Assembly: GCF_030816715.1 (NCBI RefSeq)
Contig: NZ_JAUSYH010000001.1
Location: 5,456,001 to 5,520,000 of the forward strand
Direction: 5' to 3'
Origin: Streptomyces achromogenes
GTDB taxonomy: Bacteria; Actinomycetota; Actinomycetes; Streptomycetales; Streptomycetaceae
Length of the DNA: 64,000 bases
Below, in pieces: positions 24,183 through 32,736 of this stretch. Under the pieces are notes generated by a model that was not told the DNA's origin, searched no databases, and worked only from the letters and a program-made list of their open reading frames with translations. Numbering within the stretch: position 1 is the stretch's first letter; each line of letters starts with the position of its first letter. The position numbers were made by a program, and so were the translations under genes.

Positions 24183-25334
24183 ATGGGTGAGGACACGCGC
24201 CTGGCGGCCGTGGTGGCGCTCGCGCAGGGCATGGCGGCGGCGCGCACCCCCCGCGAGTCCTGGCGGGCGGCCGCGCTGGGAGCCGGCCGGGCGCTGACGG
24301 GAAGCTTCGCCGCGCTCTCGGTGTGGGAACGCGACCTCGGGCGGCTGCGGGTCCTGGTGAACGTGGGGGACCGGGCCGCCGACGAGGCCGAGTTCCCGGA
24401 GGCGGAGGCCTACCCGGTGCACCAGTTCCCCGAGATCACCGAGTTCCTGCACGAGCGCTGGGCGGCGGGCGGCGAGCCCAACGCCTGGGTGGAGACCGCC
24501 CAGGGCCTCGCCGCCGGCCGTCCCGGCTACTGCCATCAGCGCGTCGCGGCCCTGCGCCGCCGGGGCCGGGGTTCCTGCGTGGTCGCGCCGATCGTGCTGC
24601 ACGGCCGGGCCTGGGGCGAGCTGTACGTCGCCCGCTCCGCCGGCACCCGGGTCTTCGACCGCGACGACGCCGATTTCGCCACCGTCCTCGCCGCCGTCGT
24701 CGCCGCCGGGCTCGCCCAGACCGAGCGGCTGGAGGAGGCCCACCGCCTCGCCTTCACCGACGCCCTCACCGGCCTGGCCAACCGTCGCGCCGTCGACGTA
24801 CGGCTGGAGGAGGCGGTGGAGCGGCATCGCGCGGAGGGGGTGGCGGTCTCTCTCGTGGTGTGCGACCTCAACGGGCTGAAGCGGGTCAACGACACCCGCG
24901 GGCACGCCGTCGGCGACCGGCTGCTGGAGCGGTTCGGTTCGGTGCTGTCGCTGTGCGGGGCGATGCTGCCGGGCGCGCTGGCCGCCCGCCTCGGCGGGGA
25001 CGAGTTCTGCCTGCTGGCCGTCGGACCGCCCGCCGACGACGTCGTCAAGGTCGCCGACGACCTCTGTCGGCGGGCCGGAGAGCTGGAGCTCGGCGAGGGC
25101 GTGGCCTGCGGGGTCGCCTCGACCGCGGACCCGATCGGACCGGTGTCCTCGGCCCGCCGGCTGTTCCGGCTGGCGGACGCCGCCCAGTACCGCGCCAAGG
25201 CCGTGCGGGCCGCCCGGCCGGTGGTCGCCGGACGGCAGGGCCCCGACGACCCCGTGGTGCGGCTGGCCGACGAGCCGGAGCCGCCGCGCGAGCGGACCTC
25301 CGCCGAGCGGCGCCGGTTCCGCGGGCGGCCCTGA
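24183..25334 (+). CDS. GAF-GGDEF protein, probable diguanylate cyclase
   Basis: 383 aa from ATG 24183 (MGEDTRLAAVVALAQGMAAA), preceded by GTGAGGG; in-frame ATGs at 24117 and 24150 are alternatives. Residues ~20-185 look like a GAF sensor domain (GSFAALSVWERD to VVAPIVLHGRAWGELYVARS). A linker helix leads to a GGDEF domain (about 200-355) with FTDALTGLANRRAVDVRLEE, VCDLNGLKRVNDTRGHAVGD and an intact active-site RLGGDEFCLLA. The RxxD inhibitory site normally five residues before GGDEF is LPGA here, so product inhibition is probably absent. No EAL domain, no membrane helix. Would make c-di-GMP, which controls development in Streptomyces. Confidence 0.88.
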   Translation: MGEDTRLAAVVALAQGMAAARTPRESWRAAALGAGRALTGSFAALSVWERDLGRLRVLVNVGDRAADEAEFPEAEAYPVHQFPEITEFLHERWAAGGEPNAWVETAQGLAAGRPGYCHQRVAALRRRGRGSCVVAPIVLHGRAWGELYVARSAGTRVFDRDDADFATVLAAVVAAGLAQTERLEEAHRLAFTDALTGLANRRAVDVRLEEAVERHRAEGVAVSLVVCDLNGLKRVNDTRGHAVGDRLLERFGSVLSLCGAMLPGALAARLGGDEFCLLAVGPPADDVVKVADDLCRRAGELELGEGVACGVASTADPIGPVSSARRLFRLADAAQYRAKAVRAARPVVAGRQGPDDPVVRLADEPEPPRERTSAERRRFRGRP

Positions 25335-25338
25335 GACG

Positions 25339-25420
25339 CGGGCGGCGACGTGATCCGTGGGCGGCGAGGTGAGGCGGCGCGGGGGTGACGTGACCCGCGG
25401 CGGGCGACGTGACGCATCGG
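25339..25420. repeat. Degenerate GGGCGGCGACGTGA repeats
   Basis: Four related blocks follow the GGDEF gene: GGGCGGCGACGTGA, GGGCGGCGAGGTGA, GGGGTGACGTGA and GGCGGGCGACGTGA. They are imperfect, and spacing varies (about 18-25 bp). No known function. Confidence 0.45.
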
Positions 25421-25468
25421 TAAGGGGCGAACCCCGCCCCCACTGGTGACATCTTCGTCTTCACTGCG

Positions 25469-25474
25469 TACGCT
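25469..25474 (+). promoter_or_regulatory. -10 box TACGCT of hutH (leaderless)
   Basis: TACGCT ends 7 nt before ATG 25482. No Shine-Dalgarno is visible. Transcription likely starts at the ATG. Confidence 0.6.
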
Positions 25475-25481
25475 CCTGAAT

Positions 25482-27026
25482 ATGGATATGCACACTGTGG
25501 TGGTGGGGACGTCCGGCGTGACCGCGTCCGACGTGGTCGCCGTGGCGCGCGACGGCGCCAGGATCGAGCTCTCCGCGGAGGCGGTGGCGGCCCTCGCCGC
25601 GGCCCGCGGCATCGTGGACGCGCTGGCGGCCAAGCCCGAGCCCGTCTACGGCGTCTCCACCGGTTTCGGCGCCCTCGCCACCCGGCACATCAGCCCGGAG
25701 CTGCGCGCTCAGCTGCAGCGCAACATCGTCCGCTCGCACGCCGCCGGCATGGGCCCGCGGGTGGAGCGCGAGGTCGTCCGGGCGCTGATGTTCCTGCGGC
25801 TGAAGACGGTCTGCTCCGGGCACACCGGCGTCCGGCCCGAGGTCGCGCAGACCATGGCCGACATCCTCAACGCCGGCATCACGCCGGTCGTGCACGAGTA
25901 CGGCTCCCTCGGCTGCTCCGGCGACCTGGCCCCGCTCTCGCACTGCGCCCTCACCCTCATGGGCGAGGGTGACGCGGAGGGCCCGGACGGCGTCGTACGC
26001 CCCGCCGGCGAACTGCTCGCCGAGCACGGCATCGCCCCGGTCGAGCTGCGCGAGAAGGAGGGCCTGGCGCTCCTCAACGGCACCGACGGCATGCTCGGCA
26101 TGCTGGTGATGGCCCTCGCCGACCTCGACATGCTCTACAAGTCCGCCGACGTCACGGCAGCGTTGTCGCTGGAGGCCCTGTTGGGCACCGACAAGGTGCT
26201 CGCCCCCGAGCTGCACGCCATCCGCCCGCACCCGGGGCAGGGCGCCTCGGCCGCCAACATGCTGGCGGTGCTGGCGGGTTCGGAACTCACCGGCCACCAC
26301 CAGGACGACGCCCCGCGCGTCCAGGACGCCTACTCGGTGCGCTGCGCCCCGCAGGTCGCCGGCGCCGGCCGCGACACCATGGCGCACGCCCGTCTCGTCG
26401 CCGAGCGCGAGCTGGCCTCGGCCGTCGACAACCCGGTGGTGCTGCCCGACGGCAGGGTGGAGTCCAACGGCAACTTCCACGGCGCGCCGGTGGCCTACGT
26501 CCTGGACTTCCTCGCCATCGCCGTGGCCGACCTCGCCTCCATCGCCGAGCGGCGCACCGACCGGCTGCTGGACAAGAACCGCAGCCACGGCCTCCCGCCG
26601 TTCCTCGCGGACGACGCCGGCGTCGACTCCGGGCTGATGATCGCCCAGTACACGCAGGCCGCGCTGGTCAGCGAGCTGAAGCGGCTGGCCGTGCCGGCGT
26701 CCGCCGACTCGATCCCGTCCTCCGCGATGCAGGAGGACCACGTGTCGATGGGCTGGTCCGCGGCCCGCAAGCTGCGCACCGCCGTCGACAACCTCACCCG
26801 CGTGATCGCCGTCGAGCTGTACGCCGCCACGCGCGGTGTGGAGCTGCGCGAGGGGCTGACCCCGGCGCCGGCGACGCGCGCGGTCATCGCGGCGGTACGC
26901 GAGGCCGGCGTGCAGGGGCCCGGTCCGGACCGGTTCCTCGCCCCCGACCTCGCGGCGGCGGACGCCTTCGTGCGCGCCGGTGGGCTCGTCGCGGCGGTGG
27001 AGACGGTCACCGGACCGCTCAGGTGA
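25482..27026 (+). CDS. hutH: Histidine ammonia-lyase
   Basis: 514 aa from ATG 25482 (MDMHTVVVGTSGVTASDVVA). Deaminates L-histidine to urocanate, the first step of histidine use. The catalytic Tyr56 is in VYGVSTGFG. The MIO-forming triad is Cys145-Ser146-Gly147 in GSLGCSGDLAPLSH, a Cys variant of the usual Ala-Ser-Gly. Further family segments: LLNGTDGMLG, QDAYSVRCAPQV, ASAVDNPVV, SNGNFHG, and SSAMQEDHVSMG. Full length. No other hut gene is adjacent. A leaderless promoter is likely (TACGCT at 25469), and a strong hairpin follows the stop. Confidence 0.95.
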   Translation: MDMHTVVVGTSGVTASDVVAVARDGARIELSAEAVAALAAARGIVDALAAKPEPVYGVSTGFGALATRHISPELRAQLQRNIVRSHAAGMGPRVEREVVRALMFLRLKTVCSGHTGVRPEVAQTMADILNAGITPVVHEYGSLGCSGDLAPLSHCALTLMGEGDAEGPDGVVRPAGELLAEHGIAPVELREKEGLALLNGTDGMLGMLVMALADLDMLYKSADVTAALSLEALLGTDKVLAPELHAIRPHPGQGASAANMLAVLAGSELTGHHQDDAPRVQDAYSVRCAPQVAGAGRDTMAHARLVAERELASAVDNPVVLPDGRVESNGNFHGAPVAYVLDFLAIAVADLASIAERRTDRLLDKNRSHGLPPFLADDAGVDSGLMIAQYTQAALVSELKRLAVPASADSIPSSAMQEDHVSMGWSAARKLRTAVDNLTRVIAVELYAATRGVELREGLTPAPATRAVIAAVREAGVQGPGPDRFLAPDLAAADAFVRAGGLVAAVETVTGPLR

Positions 27027-27032
27027 CACGAG

Positions 27033-27072
27033 CGGGGCCCCGCCGCACGGAGGGAGGTGCGGCGGGGCCCCG
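27033..27072. terminator. Bidirectional terminator between hutH and a lipoprotein gene
   Basis: Fifteen-bp perfect stem CGGGGCCCCGCCGCA (27033-27047) and TGCGGCGGGGCCCCG (27058-27072). The gene pair is convergent, so one hairpin serves both. Confidence 0.85.
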
Positions 27073-27095
27073 AAGTTCGCTCAGGCGAAGCGGAG

Positions 27096-27881
27096 TTACT
27101 TGAGCTTCGCGACCTGCGCGTCGATCACGGCCGCCGGAACGGTGCCCAGGTCGCCGCCCTTGGCCATCGCGGCGAAGTTCACCGTGTAGAACGTGGCGAC
27201 GGTGTTGCCCTTGCGCACCACCTCGGCGTGGGCGGTGGCCTTGCCCTGACCGTCCATGTCGACTTCCTCGGTGAACGCCACCGTCTCGTCGCCCTTGCCG
27301 GACCCCTTCGCCGCGGCGATCTTGGTGATCTTCGTCTTCTCGCTGTCGGCCGTCAGGCCGAACCCGCCGGCGCAGGCCGCCACACCGTCGGAGACGGCCT
27401 TCATCGCCTTCTCGGCGCCGTCGCCCGCGTACGAGGAGAGACCGACGAACGTCATGTCGATGTCGAAGGCGTCCGCGAGGTCGGTCGGCTTGGCCGTGGC
27501 GGCGGACGTCTTGTCCTCGGCGACCGTGTTGCCGACGCTCGCGTCCGTGTCGCCCGGGGCCAGCGCGGCCGTGGCCCACGCGAGCGGGTCGCAGGCCGGC
27601 TTGTCGGTCTTCACCACGCTCTTGGAGGCCGGCAGGGTGTCGTCCCCCGAGTCGACCTTGTAGCCCTTGAGTTCACCCTGCGCGAGCAGCAGCTTCTCGA
27701 GCTCGGCCTTGGTGAGCGCCTTCGCGGCCGGATCCGAGGAGGCGGCGGCGGACGAGGAGGCGGACGTCTTGGGGTCCGCGGTGTCCTTCGACCCCTCGTC
27801 CGAACAGGCGGTGAGGAGGGAGAGCGACAGTGCGCCGATTGCGGCCGTGGCGCACAGCCGGGCCCCCGATGATCTCTTCAT
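27096..27881 (-). CDS. Putative lipoprotein
   Basis: 261 aa (MKRSSGARLCATAAIGALSL). Lipoprotein signal peptide with lipobox LLTAC, the lipidated Cys at about residue 26, then a Ser/Ala/Asp/Thr-rich tether. The globular part begins near residue 55 (LTKAELEKLLLAQGELKGYK) and has three further cysteines (KPACDPLAW, AACAGGFG). The end reads VDMDGQGKATAHAEVVRKGN followed by FYTVNFAAMA. Overall shape matches the many Streptomyces lipoproteins of unknown function that bind a small ligand or partner on the outer face of the membrane. Convergent with hutH. Confidence 0.8.
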   Translation of the reverse strand: MKRSSGARLCATAAIGALSLSLLTACSDEGSKDTADPKTSASSSAAASSDPAAKALTKAELEKLLLAQGELKGYKVDSGDDTLPASKSVVKTDKPACDPLAWATAALAPGDTDASVGNTVAEDKTSAATAKPTDLADAFDIDMTFVGLSSYAGDGAEKAMKAVSDGVAACAGGFGLTADSEKTKITKIAAAKGSGKGDETVAFTEEVDMDGQGKATAHAEVVRKGNTVATFYTVNFAAMAKGGDLGTVPAAVIDAQVAKLK

Positions 27882-27923
27882 GAGCGAACTATGAAGAAGC
27901 TGTCAAGGGAGAGTCAAGTCAAA

Positions 27924-28334
27924 TCAAAAACCCAGACGTTCCCGGCGAATGGAATAAACCACGAATCCCGCTCCCAGTGCGAGCAGGGTCGTCCCGCCGA
28001 TCACATAGGGGGTGGTGTCGAAGCTTCCGGTGTCGGCGAGCCGGACGCCGTCGTCGGCCCCGGCTCCGGCCTCGGCCCCGGTTCGGGCCTCGGTTTCGGC
28101 CTCGCCGTCGGAGAGGGTCCGCGTGGCGTCGCGGTCCGTCGTCCGGTCGGCGGCCCGCGTCACCGCCCCGGTCGTGGTCGTCGACGCGGCCCGCGCCTGG
28201 GTCGTGACCTGTGTCGTCGTGACCGTTCTGACCGGGGCGTCCTGGGACGCGTTGGCGGACGGGACGAACCACAGGGCGCCCAGCAGGGTCCCCGCGGCGG
28301 TGGCGGTCAGCAACGGACGTCGAGCGGATGACAC
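27924..28334 (-). CDS. Small sortase substrate with LADTG sorting signal
   Basis: 136 aa from GTG 28334 (VSSARRPLLTATAAGTLLGA). Signal peptide (cleavage after SANAS, about 30), a Thr/Ala-rich extended domain (TTTQVTTQARAASTTTTG), then the cell-wall sorting signal: LADTG at residues 99-103, a hydrophobic helix (~111-128) and a basic tail (RRERLGF). LAxTG is the class E sortase motif used by Streptomyces chaplins, but this protein has no chaplin domain. No sortase gene is in the window. It ends 42 bp from the lipoprotein gene on the same strand. Confidence 0.8.
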   Translation of the reverse strand: MSSARRPLLTATAAGTLLGALWFVPSANASQDAPVRTVTTTQVTTQARAASTTTTGAVTRAADRTTDRDATRTLSDGEAETEARTGAEAGAGADDGVRLADTGSFDTTPYVIGGTTLLALGAGFVVYSIRRERLGF

Positions 28335-28431
28335 GGAATATCGATCCCCTTGTGGTGCTGGCGAATTGGCCGTGTCCCCCGATGCTAATGAAAGTCGCGG
28401 GTCGTGGGAAAGTTGCGGGAGCCGAGAGCCG

Positions 28432-28437
28432 TACGCT
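28432..28437 (+). promoter_or_regulatory. -10 box TACGCT of the acidic-protein gene (leaderless)
   Basis: TACGCT ends 6 nt before ATG 28444, again without a Shine-Dalgarno. Confidence 0.55.
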
Positions 28438-28443
28438 CCGGCC

Positions 28444-28800
28444 ATGAGCGATGAGAAGACATCACGTTTTGTACGGGTTCGGGTGGACGTTCTCCTCGAG
28501 GTGCACGACGAGGACGCCGTGACCACGGCGGCGCTGCGGCGGCTCGCCGACGACCCGGAGGTCCCGGACGACGAGCGCGCGCACGCCGAGGCGGCTGTGA
28601 CGGAAGACACCGCGGAGGCCCTCGCCTACCTCGTCGACCCCTTCGACCTGCTCGGAGAGGTGCCCGGGGTGGAGCTCCAGCAGGCCTCCTGGTCCAGTGA
28701 ACGGGCCGACCACGACCCGGATTCGACGGAGTGGGACCTCGACGAGGACGATCTCGACGAGGATGACGGGGCGGACGGCGAAGAAGGCCGCATCGGTTGA
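28444..28800 (+). CDS. Acidic hypothetical protein
   Basis: 118 aa (MSDEKTSRFVRVRVDVLLEV). A beta-strand-like start (FVRVRVDVLLEVHDEDAVT) is followed by helical segments and a strongly acidic C-terminus (WDLDEDDLDEDDGADGEEGR). No signal peptide or membrane helix, so it is cytosolic. Not recognised as a known family. A leaderless promoter is likely. Divergent from the sortase-substrate gene. Confidence 0.7.
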   Translation: MSDEKTSRFVRVRVDVLLEVHDEDAVTTAALRRLADDPEVPDDERAHAEAAVTEDTAEALAYLVDPFDLLGEVPGVELQQASWSSERADHDPDSTEWDLDEDDLDEDDGADGEEGRIG

Positions 28801-29016
28801 GCGTTCCGGGAAACTCGTGACCCCGGACGGCAACCGCCGGCCGGGGTTTCGTCGTCTCAGCAGGCGCACGAACCGACACCCGCACCTTGCGCGCCGCGAA
28901 CGTGGCGTGCCCCACACCTGCTGTGCAGGGGGAACGGGACGAACCGGTCGTAGCGTTGATGTTCTTGACGGGGACTCTCGGGGTTCAGGCAATCGGCGAC
29001 GATGGAGAAGCGTGTG

Positions 29017-30264
29017 ATGACGGACAGTAGGCGGCGCCGAGGTCTGATGACGGCGTCCGCACTGCTCGGCGGTGTTCTGGTGCTTTCCGCGTGTTCCGGC
29101 GGCGGCGACGGCGCCTCCGACGGCGGAGGCAGCTCCTCGCAGGCCAAAGCCGACGAGGCGGCCGCGAAGAAGTCCTCCGAGGCCCAGATCAAGATCACGC
29201 CGGCGGACGGTTCGGACAACGCCTCCATCAACAACTCCGCCGCCGTCACGGTGAGCAAGGGCACCCTCACCGCAGTGACGATGACCACCGCAGAGGGCGC
29301 AGCCGTCAAGGGCGCGCTCTCCGCGGACAAGACCAGCTGGAAGCCGGACGCGCAGCTCGAGCGCTCCACCACCTACAAGGTGGCGGCCGAGGCCAAGGAC
29401 TCCAACGGCCTCGTGGCGCACGAGAACGCCTCGTTCACCACGGTCTCCCCGGCCAACAGCTTCATAGGCAACTTCACGCCCGAGGACGGCTCGACCGTCG
29501 GCGTGGGCATGCCCGTGTCGATCACCTTCAACAAGCAGATCACCGACAAGGCGGCCGTCCAGAAGGGCGTCACGGTCACCTCCACCAGCGGTCAGGAGGT
29601 CGCCTGTCACTGGTTCTCCACCCAGCGGATGGACTGCCGTCCCAAGGACTACTGGAAGGAGAACTCCACCGTCACGCTGAAGCTCGCGCTCGACGGTGTG
29701 GAGGGCGCCAAGGGCGTCATCGGCGTCCAGCAGAAGACGATCACCTTCAAGGTCGGCCGCAACCAGGTCTCCTACGTCGACGCCAAGACCAAGCAGATGA
29801 AGATCACGCACAACGGCACGGTCATCAAGACCATCCCGATCTCGGCCGGCTCGCCCGACAACAAGACGTACGAGGGCCAGATGGTGATGTCGGAGAAGTT
29901 CAAGGAGACGCGCATGAACGGCGCGACCGTGGGCTTCACCGACGACGACGGCAAGGGCGAGTACGACATCAAGGACGTGCCGCACGCCATCCGTCTCACC
30001 AACTCCGGCACCTTCGTGCACGGCAACTACTGGGGCGCGAAGTCCATCTTCGGCTCGGTGAACACCAGCCACGGCTGTGTGGGCCTGTCCGACACCAAGG
30101 GCGCCAACGACACCGGCACGGCCGGCTACTGGTTCTTCACCAACTCGATCGTCGGCGACGTCGTGGTGGTCAAGAACACCGGCGACAAGACCGTGGCCCC
30201 GGACAACGGCCTCAACGGCTGGAACATGGACTGGGAGCAGTGGAAGGCCGGTTCGGCCGCCTGA
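29017..30264 (+). CDS. L,D-transpeptidase lipoprotein (YkuD domain with Ig-like domains)
   Basis: 415 aa from ATG 29017 (MTDSRRRRGLMTASALLGGV), chosen because GGAG lies 8 nt upstream; ATG 29002 is less likely. Lipobox LSAC near residue 26, then a Gly/Ser tether. Two Ig-like domains (about 55-140 and 145-245) precede the YkuD catalytic domain (250-400). Active site: His335 in VHGNYW and nucleophile Cys354 in the SHGCVGLSD motif. Forms 3-3 (or LD) cross-links in peptidoglycan outside the membrane. Such lipid-anchored, Ig-extended enzymes are typical of actinobacteria. A terminator follows. Confidence 0.93.
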   Translation: MTDSRRRRGLMTASALLGGVLVLSACSGGGDGASDGGGSSSQAKADEAAAKKSSEAQIKITPADGSDNASINNSAAVTVSKGTLTAVTMTTAEGAAVKGALSADKTSWKPDAQLERSTTYKVAAEAKDSNGLVAHENASFTTVSPANSFIGNFTPEDGSTVGVGMPVSITFNKQITDKAAVQKGVTVTSTSGQEVACHWFSTQRMDCRPKDYWKENSTVTLKLALDGVEGAKGVIGVQQKTITFKVGRNQVSYVDAKTKQMKITHNGTVIKTIPISAGSPDNKTYEGQMVMSEKFKETRMNGATVGFTDDDGKGEYDIKDVPHAIRLTNSGTFVHGNYWGAKSIFGSVNTSHGCVGLSDTKGANDTGTAGYWFFTNSIVGDVVVVKNTGDKTVAPDNGLNGWNMDWEQWKAGSAA

Positions 30265-30308
30265 GCCGTCCGACCCGACCCCCGGTCTGTGCCGATCCAC
30301 AGAACTCC

Positions 30309-30334
30309 CGATGCCGCCCCCAGGGGCGGCATCG
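30309..30334. terminator. Terminator after the L,D-transpeptidase gene
   Basis: Stem CGATGCCGCCCC (30309-30320) and GGGGCGGCATCG (30323-30334), followed by GCGTTT. The loop is effectively four bases. Confidence 0.8.
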
Positions 30335-30408
30335 GCGTTTCCGAGGTCCGGCACAGCCTTCTCATCGTTCTCTTATATCGGCCTTATGCCACCATCACGC
30401 GCCGTGCC

Positions 30409-30414
30409 TAGCTT
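30409..30414 (+). promoter_or_regulatory. -10-like box TAGCTT before the ABC permease
   Basis: TAGCTT ends 6 nt before ATG 30421; no ribosome site between. A locally AT-rich stretch (TTCTCTTATATCGGCCTTAT) lies 20-40 bp further upstream. Confidence 0.5.
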
Positions 30415-30420
30415 GCGGCC

Positions 30421-31881
30421 ATGTTCTTCACCTACCTGAGGCGCGAACTGCGCCGCCGCAGAAAAGCGGCACTCGTCGTCGCCTCCGGCCTCGCGCTCGG
30501 CATCGCGCTGGTCATCGTGGTCACCTCCGTGTCCGCCGGTATGGGGAAGGCCCAGGACAAGGTCCTGCAGTCCCTGTACGGCCTGGGCACGGACATGACG
30601 GTCACCAAGGCCGCCGCGCCCACCGCGAGCTCCTCGGACCGCCCGCGCTTCCGGTTCGACGCGCAGGACAACGACTCCGACGCGGAGCAGAGCACCGACC
30701 GCGTCATGGTCCAGGGCTTTGAGACCCTGTCGGCGGCGACGGTCGCCACGGTCGGCGAGCAGAGCGGGGTCGCCGACGCGGCCGGCGGGCTGAGCCTCCG
30801 GGTCATCAAGATCAACGGGCAGTTCACCCGTGGCCAGTTCCGGCAGGGCGAGAGCGGCGGCAGCGGCGGTGGCGGCCGGCAGCGCGGGGAGGCCGGAGGC
30901 AGCGCCCGGCCGCAGGGGGAAGTACAGGGCGGCGGCGCGGACTTCGACGTCGACAACTACTCCGTCTACGGCGCCGACGTCACCGAACCCGAACTCGGGC
31001 CGCTGACCTCCTCCACGATCAGCAGCGGCCGCACCTTCAAGACCTCCGAGACCGACGGCAAGGTCGCCGTCGTGGACTCGGCGTACGCCAAGGAGAAGTC
31101 GCTCAAGGTCGGCTCCACGCTCACCATCAGCGGCGTCACGTTCTCCGTCATCGGCATCGCCACGGCCGACAGCGGCGACGCCGCCGCCAACGTCTACATC
31201 CCGCTGGCCCAGGCTCAGACCCTCGCCGACGCGAAGAGCAAGGTCACGACGATCTACGTCAAGGCGACCGACTCGCAGAAGATCGGCAGCGTCAAGTCGA
31301 CCATTCAGAAGAACGTCTCGGGGACGACGGTGACGACCTCCGCCGACCTCGCGGACACCGTCTCCGGCTCCCTCTCCACGGCCTCCTCGCTCGCCGCCGA
31401 CGTCGGCAAGTGGCTGTCGATCGCGGTCCTGATCGCCGCCTTCCTGGTCGCCGGACTGCTCACCTCCTCGGCCGTCTCCCGCCGCGTGCGCGAGTTCGGC
31501 ACCCTGAAGGCGCTGGGCTGGAAGTCCGGCCGGGTCACCCGGCAGGTCGTCGGCGAGGCCGTGGTCAACGGACTGCTGGGCGGCGCCCTCGGCATCGCGC
31601 TCGGCCTGGCAGGCGCCTACGCCGTGACCGCGATCAGCCCCACCCTCCAGGCCCAGCTGGGCGCCGGCGTCGGCGGCGGCCAGGGCGGCCCCGGCGGTGG
31701 CGGCTTCGGCCGCCGGGCGGCGGCCAGGACCCTCGACGTCGCGCTGACGGCTCCGGTGAGCGTCACGACGGTGGCCGTCGCGGTGGCGCTGGCCGTGGCC
31801 GGCGGCCTGATCGCGGGCGCGTTCGGCGGCTGGCGCGCCTCTCGGCTGCGCCCGGCGGACGCGCTGCGCCGCGTCGAATAG
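30421..31881 (+). CDS. MacB/FtsX-type ABC transporter permease
   Basis: 486 aa (MFFTYLRRELRRRRKAALVV). Topology of the type VII ABC superfamily: one N-terminal membrane helix (~17-40), a long extracellular domain (~45-320), then three helices (~330-350, 375-402, 448-470). The extracellular part has an unusual Gly/Gln/Arg-rich insertion (FRQGESGGSGGGGRQR near residues 140-165), and a similar Gly-rich loop precedes the last helix. Such transporters use the periplasmic/extracellular domain for mechanotransmission instead of substrate import, and often secrete peptides, antibiotics or lipoproteins. The ATPase gene follows 36 bp later. Confidence 0.9.
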   Translation: MFFTYLRRELRRRRKAALVVASGLALGIALVIVVTSVSAGMGKAQDKVLQSLYGLGTDMTVTKAAAPTASSSDRPRFRFDAQDNDSDAEQSTDRVMVQGFETLSAATVATVGEQSGVADAAGGLSLRVIKINGQFTRGQFRQGESGGSGGGGRQRGEAGGSARPQGEVQGGGADFDVDNYSVYGADVTEPELGPLTSSTISSGRTFKTSETDGKVAVVDSAYAKEKSLKVGSTLTISGVTFSVIGIATADSGDAAANVYIPLAQAQTLADAKSKVTTIYVKATDSQKIGSVKSTIQKNVSGTTVTTSADLADTVSGSLSTASSLAADVGKWLSIAVLIAAFLVAGLLTSSAVSRRVREFGTLKALGWKSGRVTRQVVGEAVVNGLLGGALGIALGLAGAYAVTAISPTLQAQLGAGVGGGQGGPGGGGFGRRAAARTLDVALTAPVSVTTVAVAVALAVAGGLIAGAFGGWRASRLRPADALRRVE

Positions 31882-31917
31882 CCAACCCACCCACCAGCTC
31901 CAGGAGTTGTTGTCCCC

Positions 31918-32604
31918 ATGTACGAACTCAGCGGCGTCACCAAGCGCTACACCCGGGGCCGGGAGACCGTCCACGCCCTCGACGGCGTCGACCTGACGGT
32001 CCCCGACGGCGACCGGCTCGTCATCCAGGGGCCCACGGGCGGCGGCAAGTCGACCTTGCTGCAGATGATCGGCGCGCTCGACCGGCCCAGCGAGGGCGAG
32101 ATCGTCTTCGACGGCGTCGACCTGGCCAAACTCTCCGAGGCCCGGCTGACGAAGGTGCGCAGCGAGAACATCGGCTTCGTCTTCCAGTCCTTCAACCTGA
32201 TCCCCACGCTCAACGCGCGGGAGAACGTCGAGACGGCCCTCGTCCCGCTCGGCGTGAAGGGCGGGGAGCGCCGCGAACGGGCCGCCGAGGCGCTGAAGTC
32301 GGTGGGCCTCGGCGAACGCCTCGGGCATCTGCCGTCCGAGATGTCGGGCGGTCAGCAGCAGCGCGTCGCCATCGCCCGCGCGCTCGTCAAGCAGCCGAAG
32401 GTGCTCCTCGCCGACGAACCGACCGGCAACCTCGACGAGGGGACGCGGGACGAGATCATGGACGTCCTGCACACCCTGTGGGAGGAGCACGGACTGACCT
32501 TCATCATGGTCACCCACGACTCCGCCATCGCGAAGAGGGCGCCGCGCGTCGCGACGATCCGCAAGGGCCGGATCTCGGTGAAGGAGAACGCGACCTCCGC
32601 CTGA
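31918..32604 (+). CDS. ABC transporter ATP-binding protein (MacB/LolD type)
   Basis: 228 aa (MYELSGVTKRYTRGRETVHA). Walker A GPTGGGKST (residues ~39-47), Q-loop FVFQSFNLIPTLNARENV, signature EMSGGQQQRVAIARAL, Walker B LLADEPTGNLDE and H-loop MVTHD are complete. Walker A carries GGG where GSG is usual. Energises the upstream permease. Both genes share one transcript; a hairpin at 32686-32716 ends it. Confidence 0.93.
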   Translation: MYELSGVTKRYTRGRETVHALDGVDLTVPDGDRLVIQGPTGGGKSTLLQMIGALDRPSEGEIVFDGVDLAKLSEARLTKVRSENIGFVFQSFNLIPTLNARENVETALVPLGVKGGERRERAAEALKSVGLGERLGHLPSEMSGGQQQRVAIARALVKQPKVLLADEPTGNLDEGTRDEIMDVLHTLWEEHGLTFIMVTHDSAIAKRAPRVATIRKGRISVKENATSA

Positions 32605-32626
32605 CACGCGTCGCCCCCCGCGCTGA

Positions 32627-32674
32627 CACCGAGCACGCCGAACACCGAGCACGCCGAACACCGAGCACGCTGAG
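32627..32674. repeat. Three tandem 16-bp repeats
   Basis: CACCGAGCACGCCGAA at 32627-32642 and 32643-32658, then a degenerate copy at 32659-32674 (CACCGAGCACGCTGAG). It directly follows the ABC ATPase stop codon. Confidence 0.9.
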
Positions 32675-32685
32675 CGCTGAGCGAA

Positions 32686-32716
32686 CGCCCGCCGGAAGAG
32701 CAGCCTCCGGCGGGCG
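32686..32716. terminator. Terminator of the ABC transporter operon
   Basis: Stem CGCCCGCCGGA (32686-32696) and TCCGGCGGGCG (32706-32716), nine-base loop, followed by GTTCGTGCTT. Confidence 0.8.
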
Positions 32717-32736
32717 GTTCGTGCTTGCGTGTCCCC

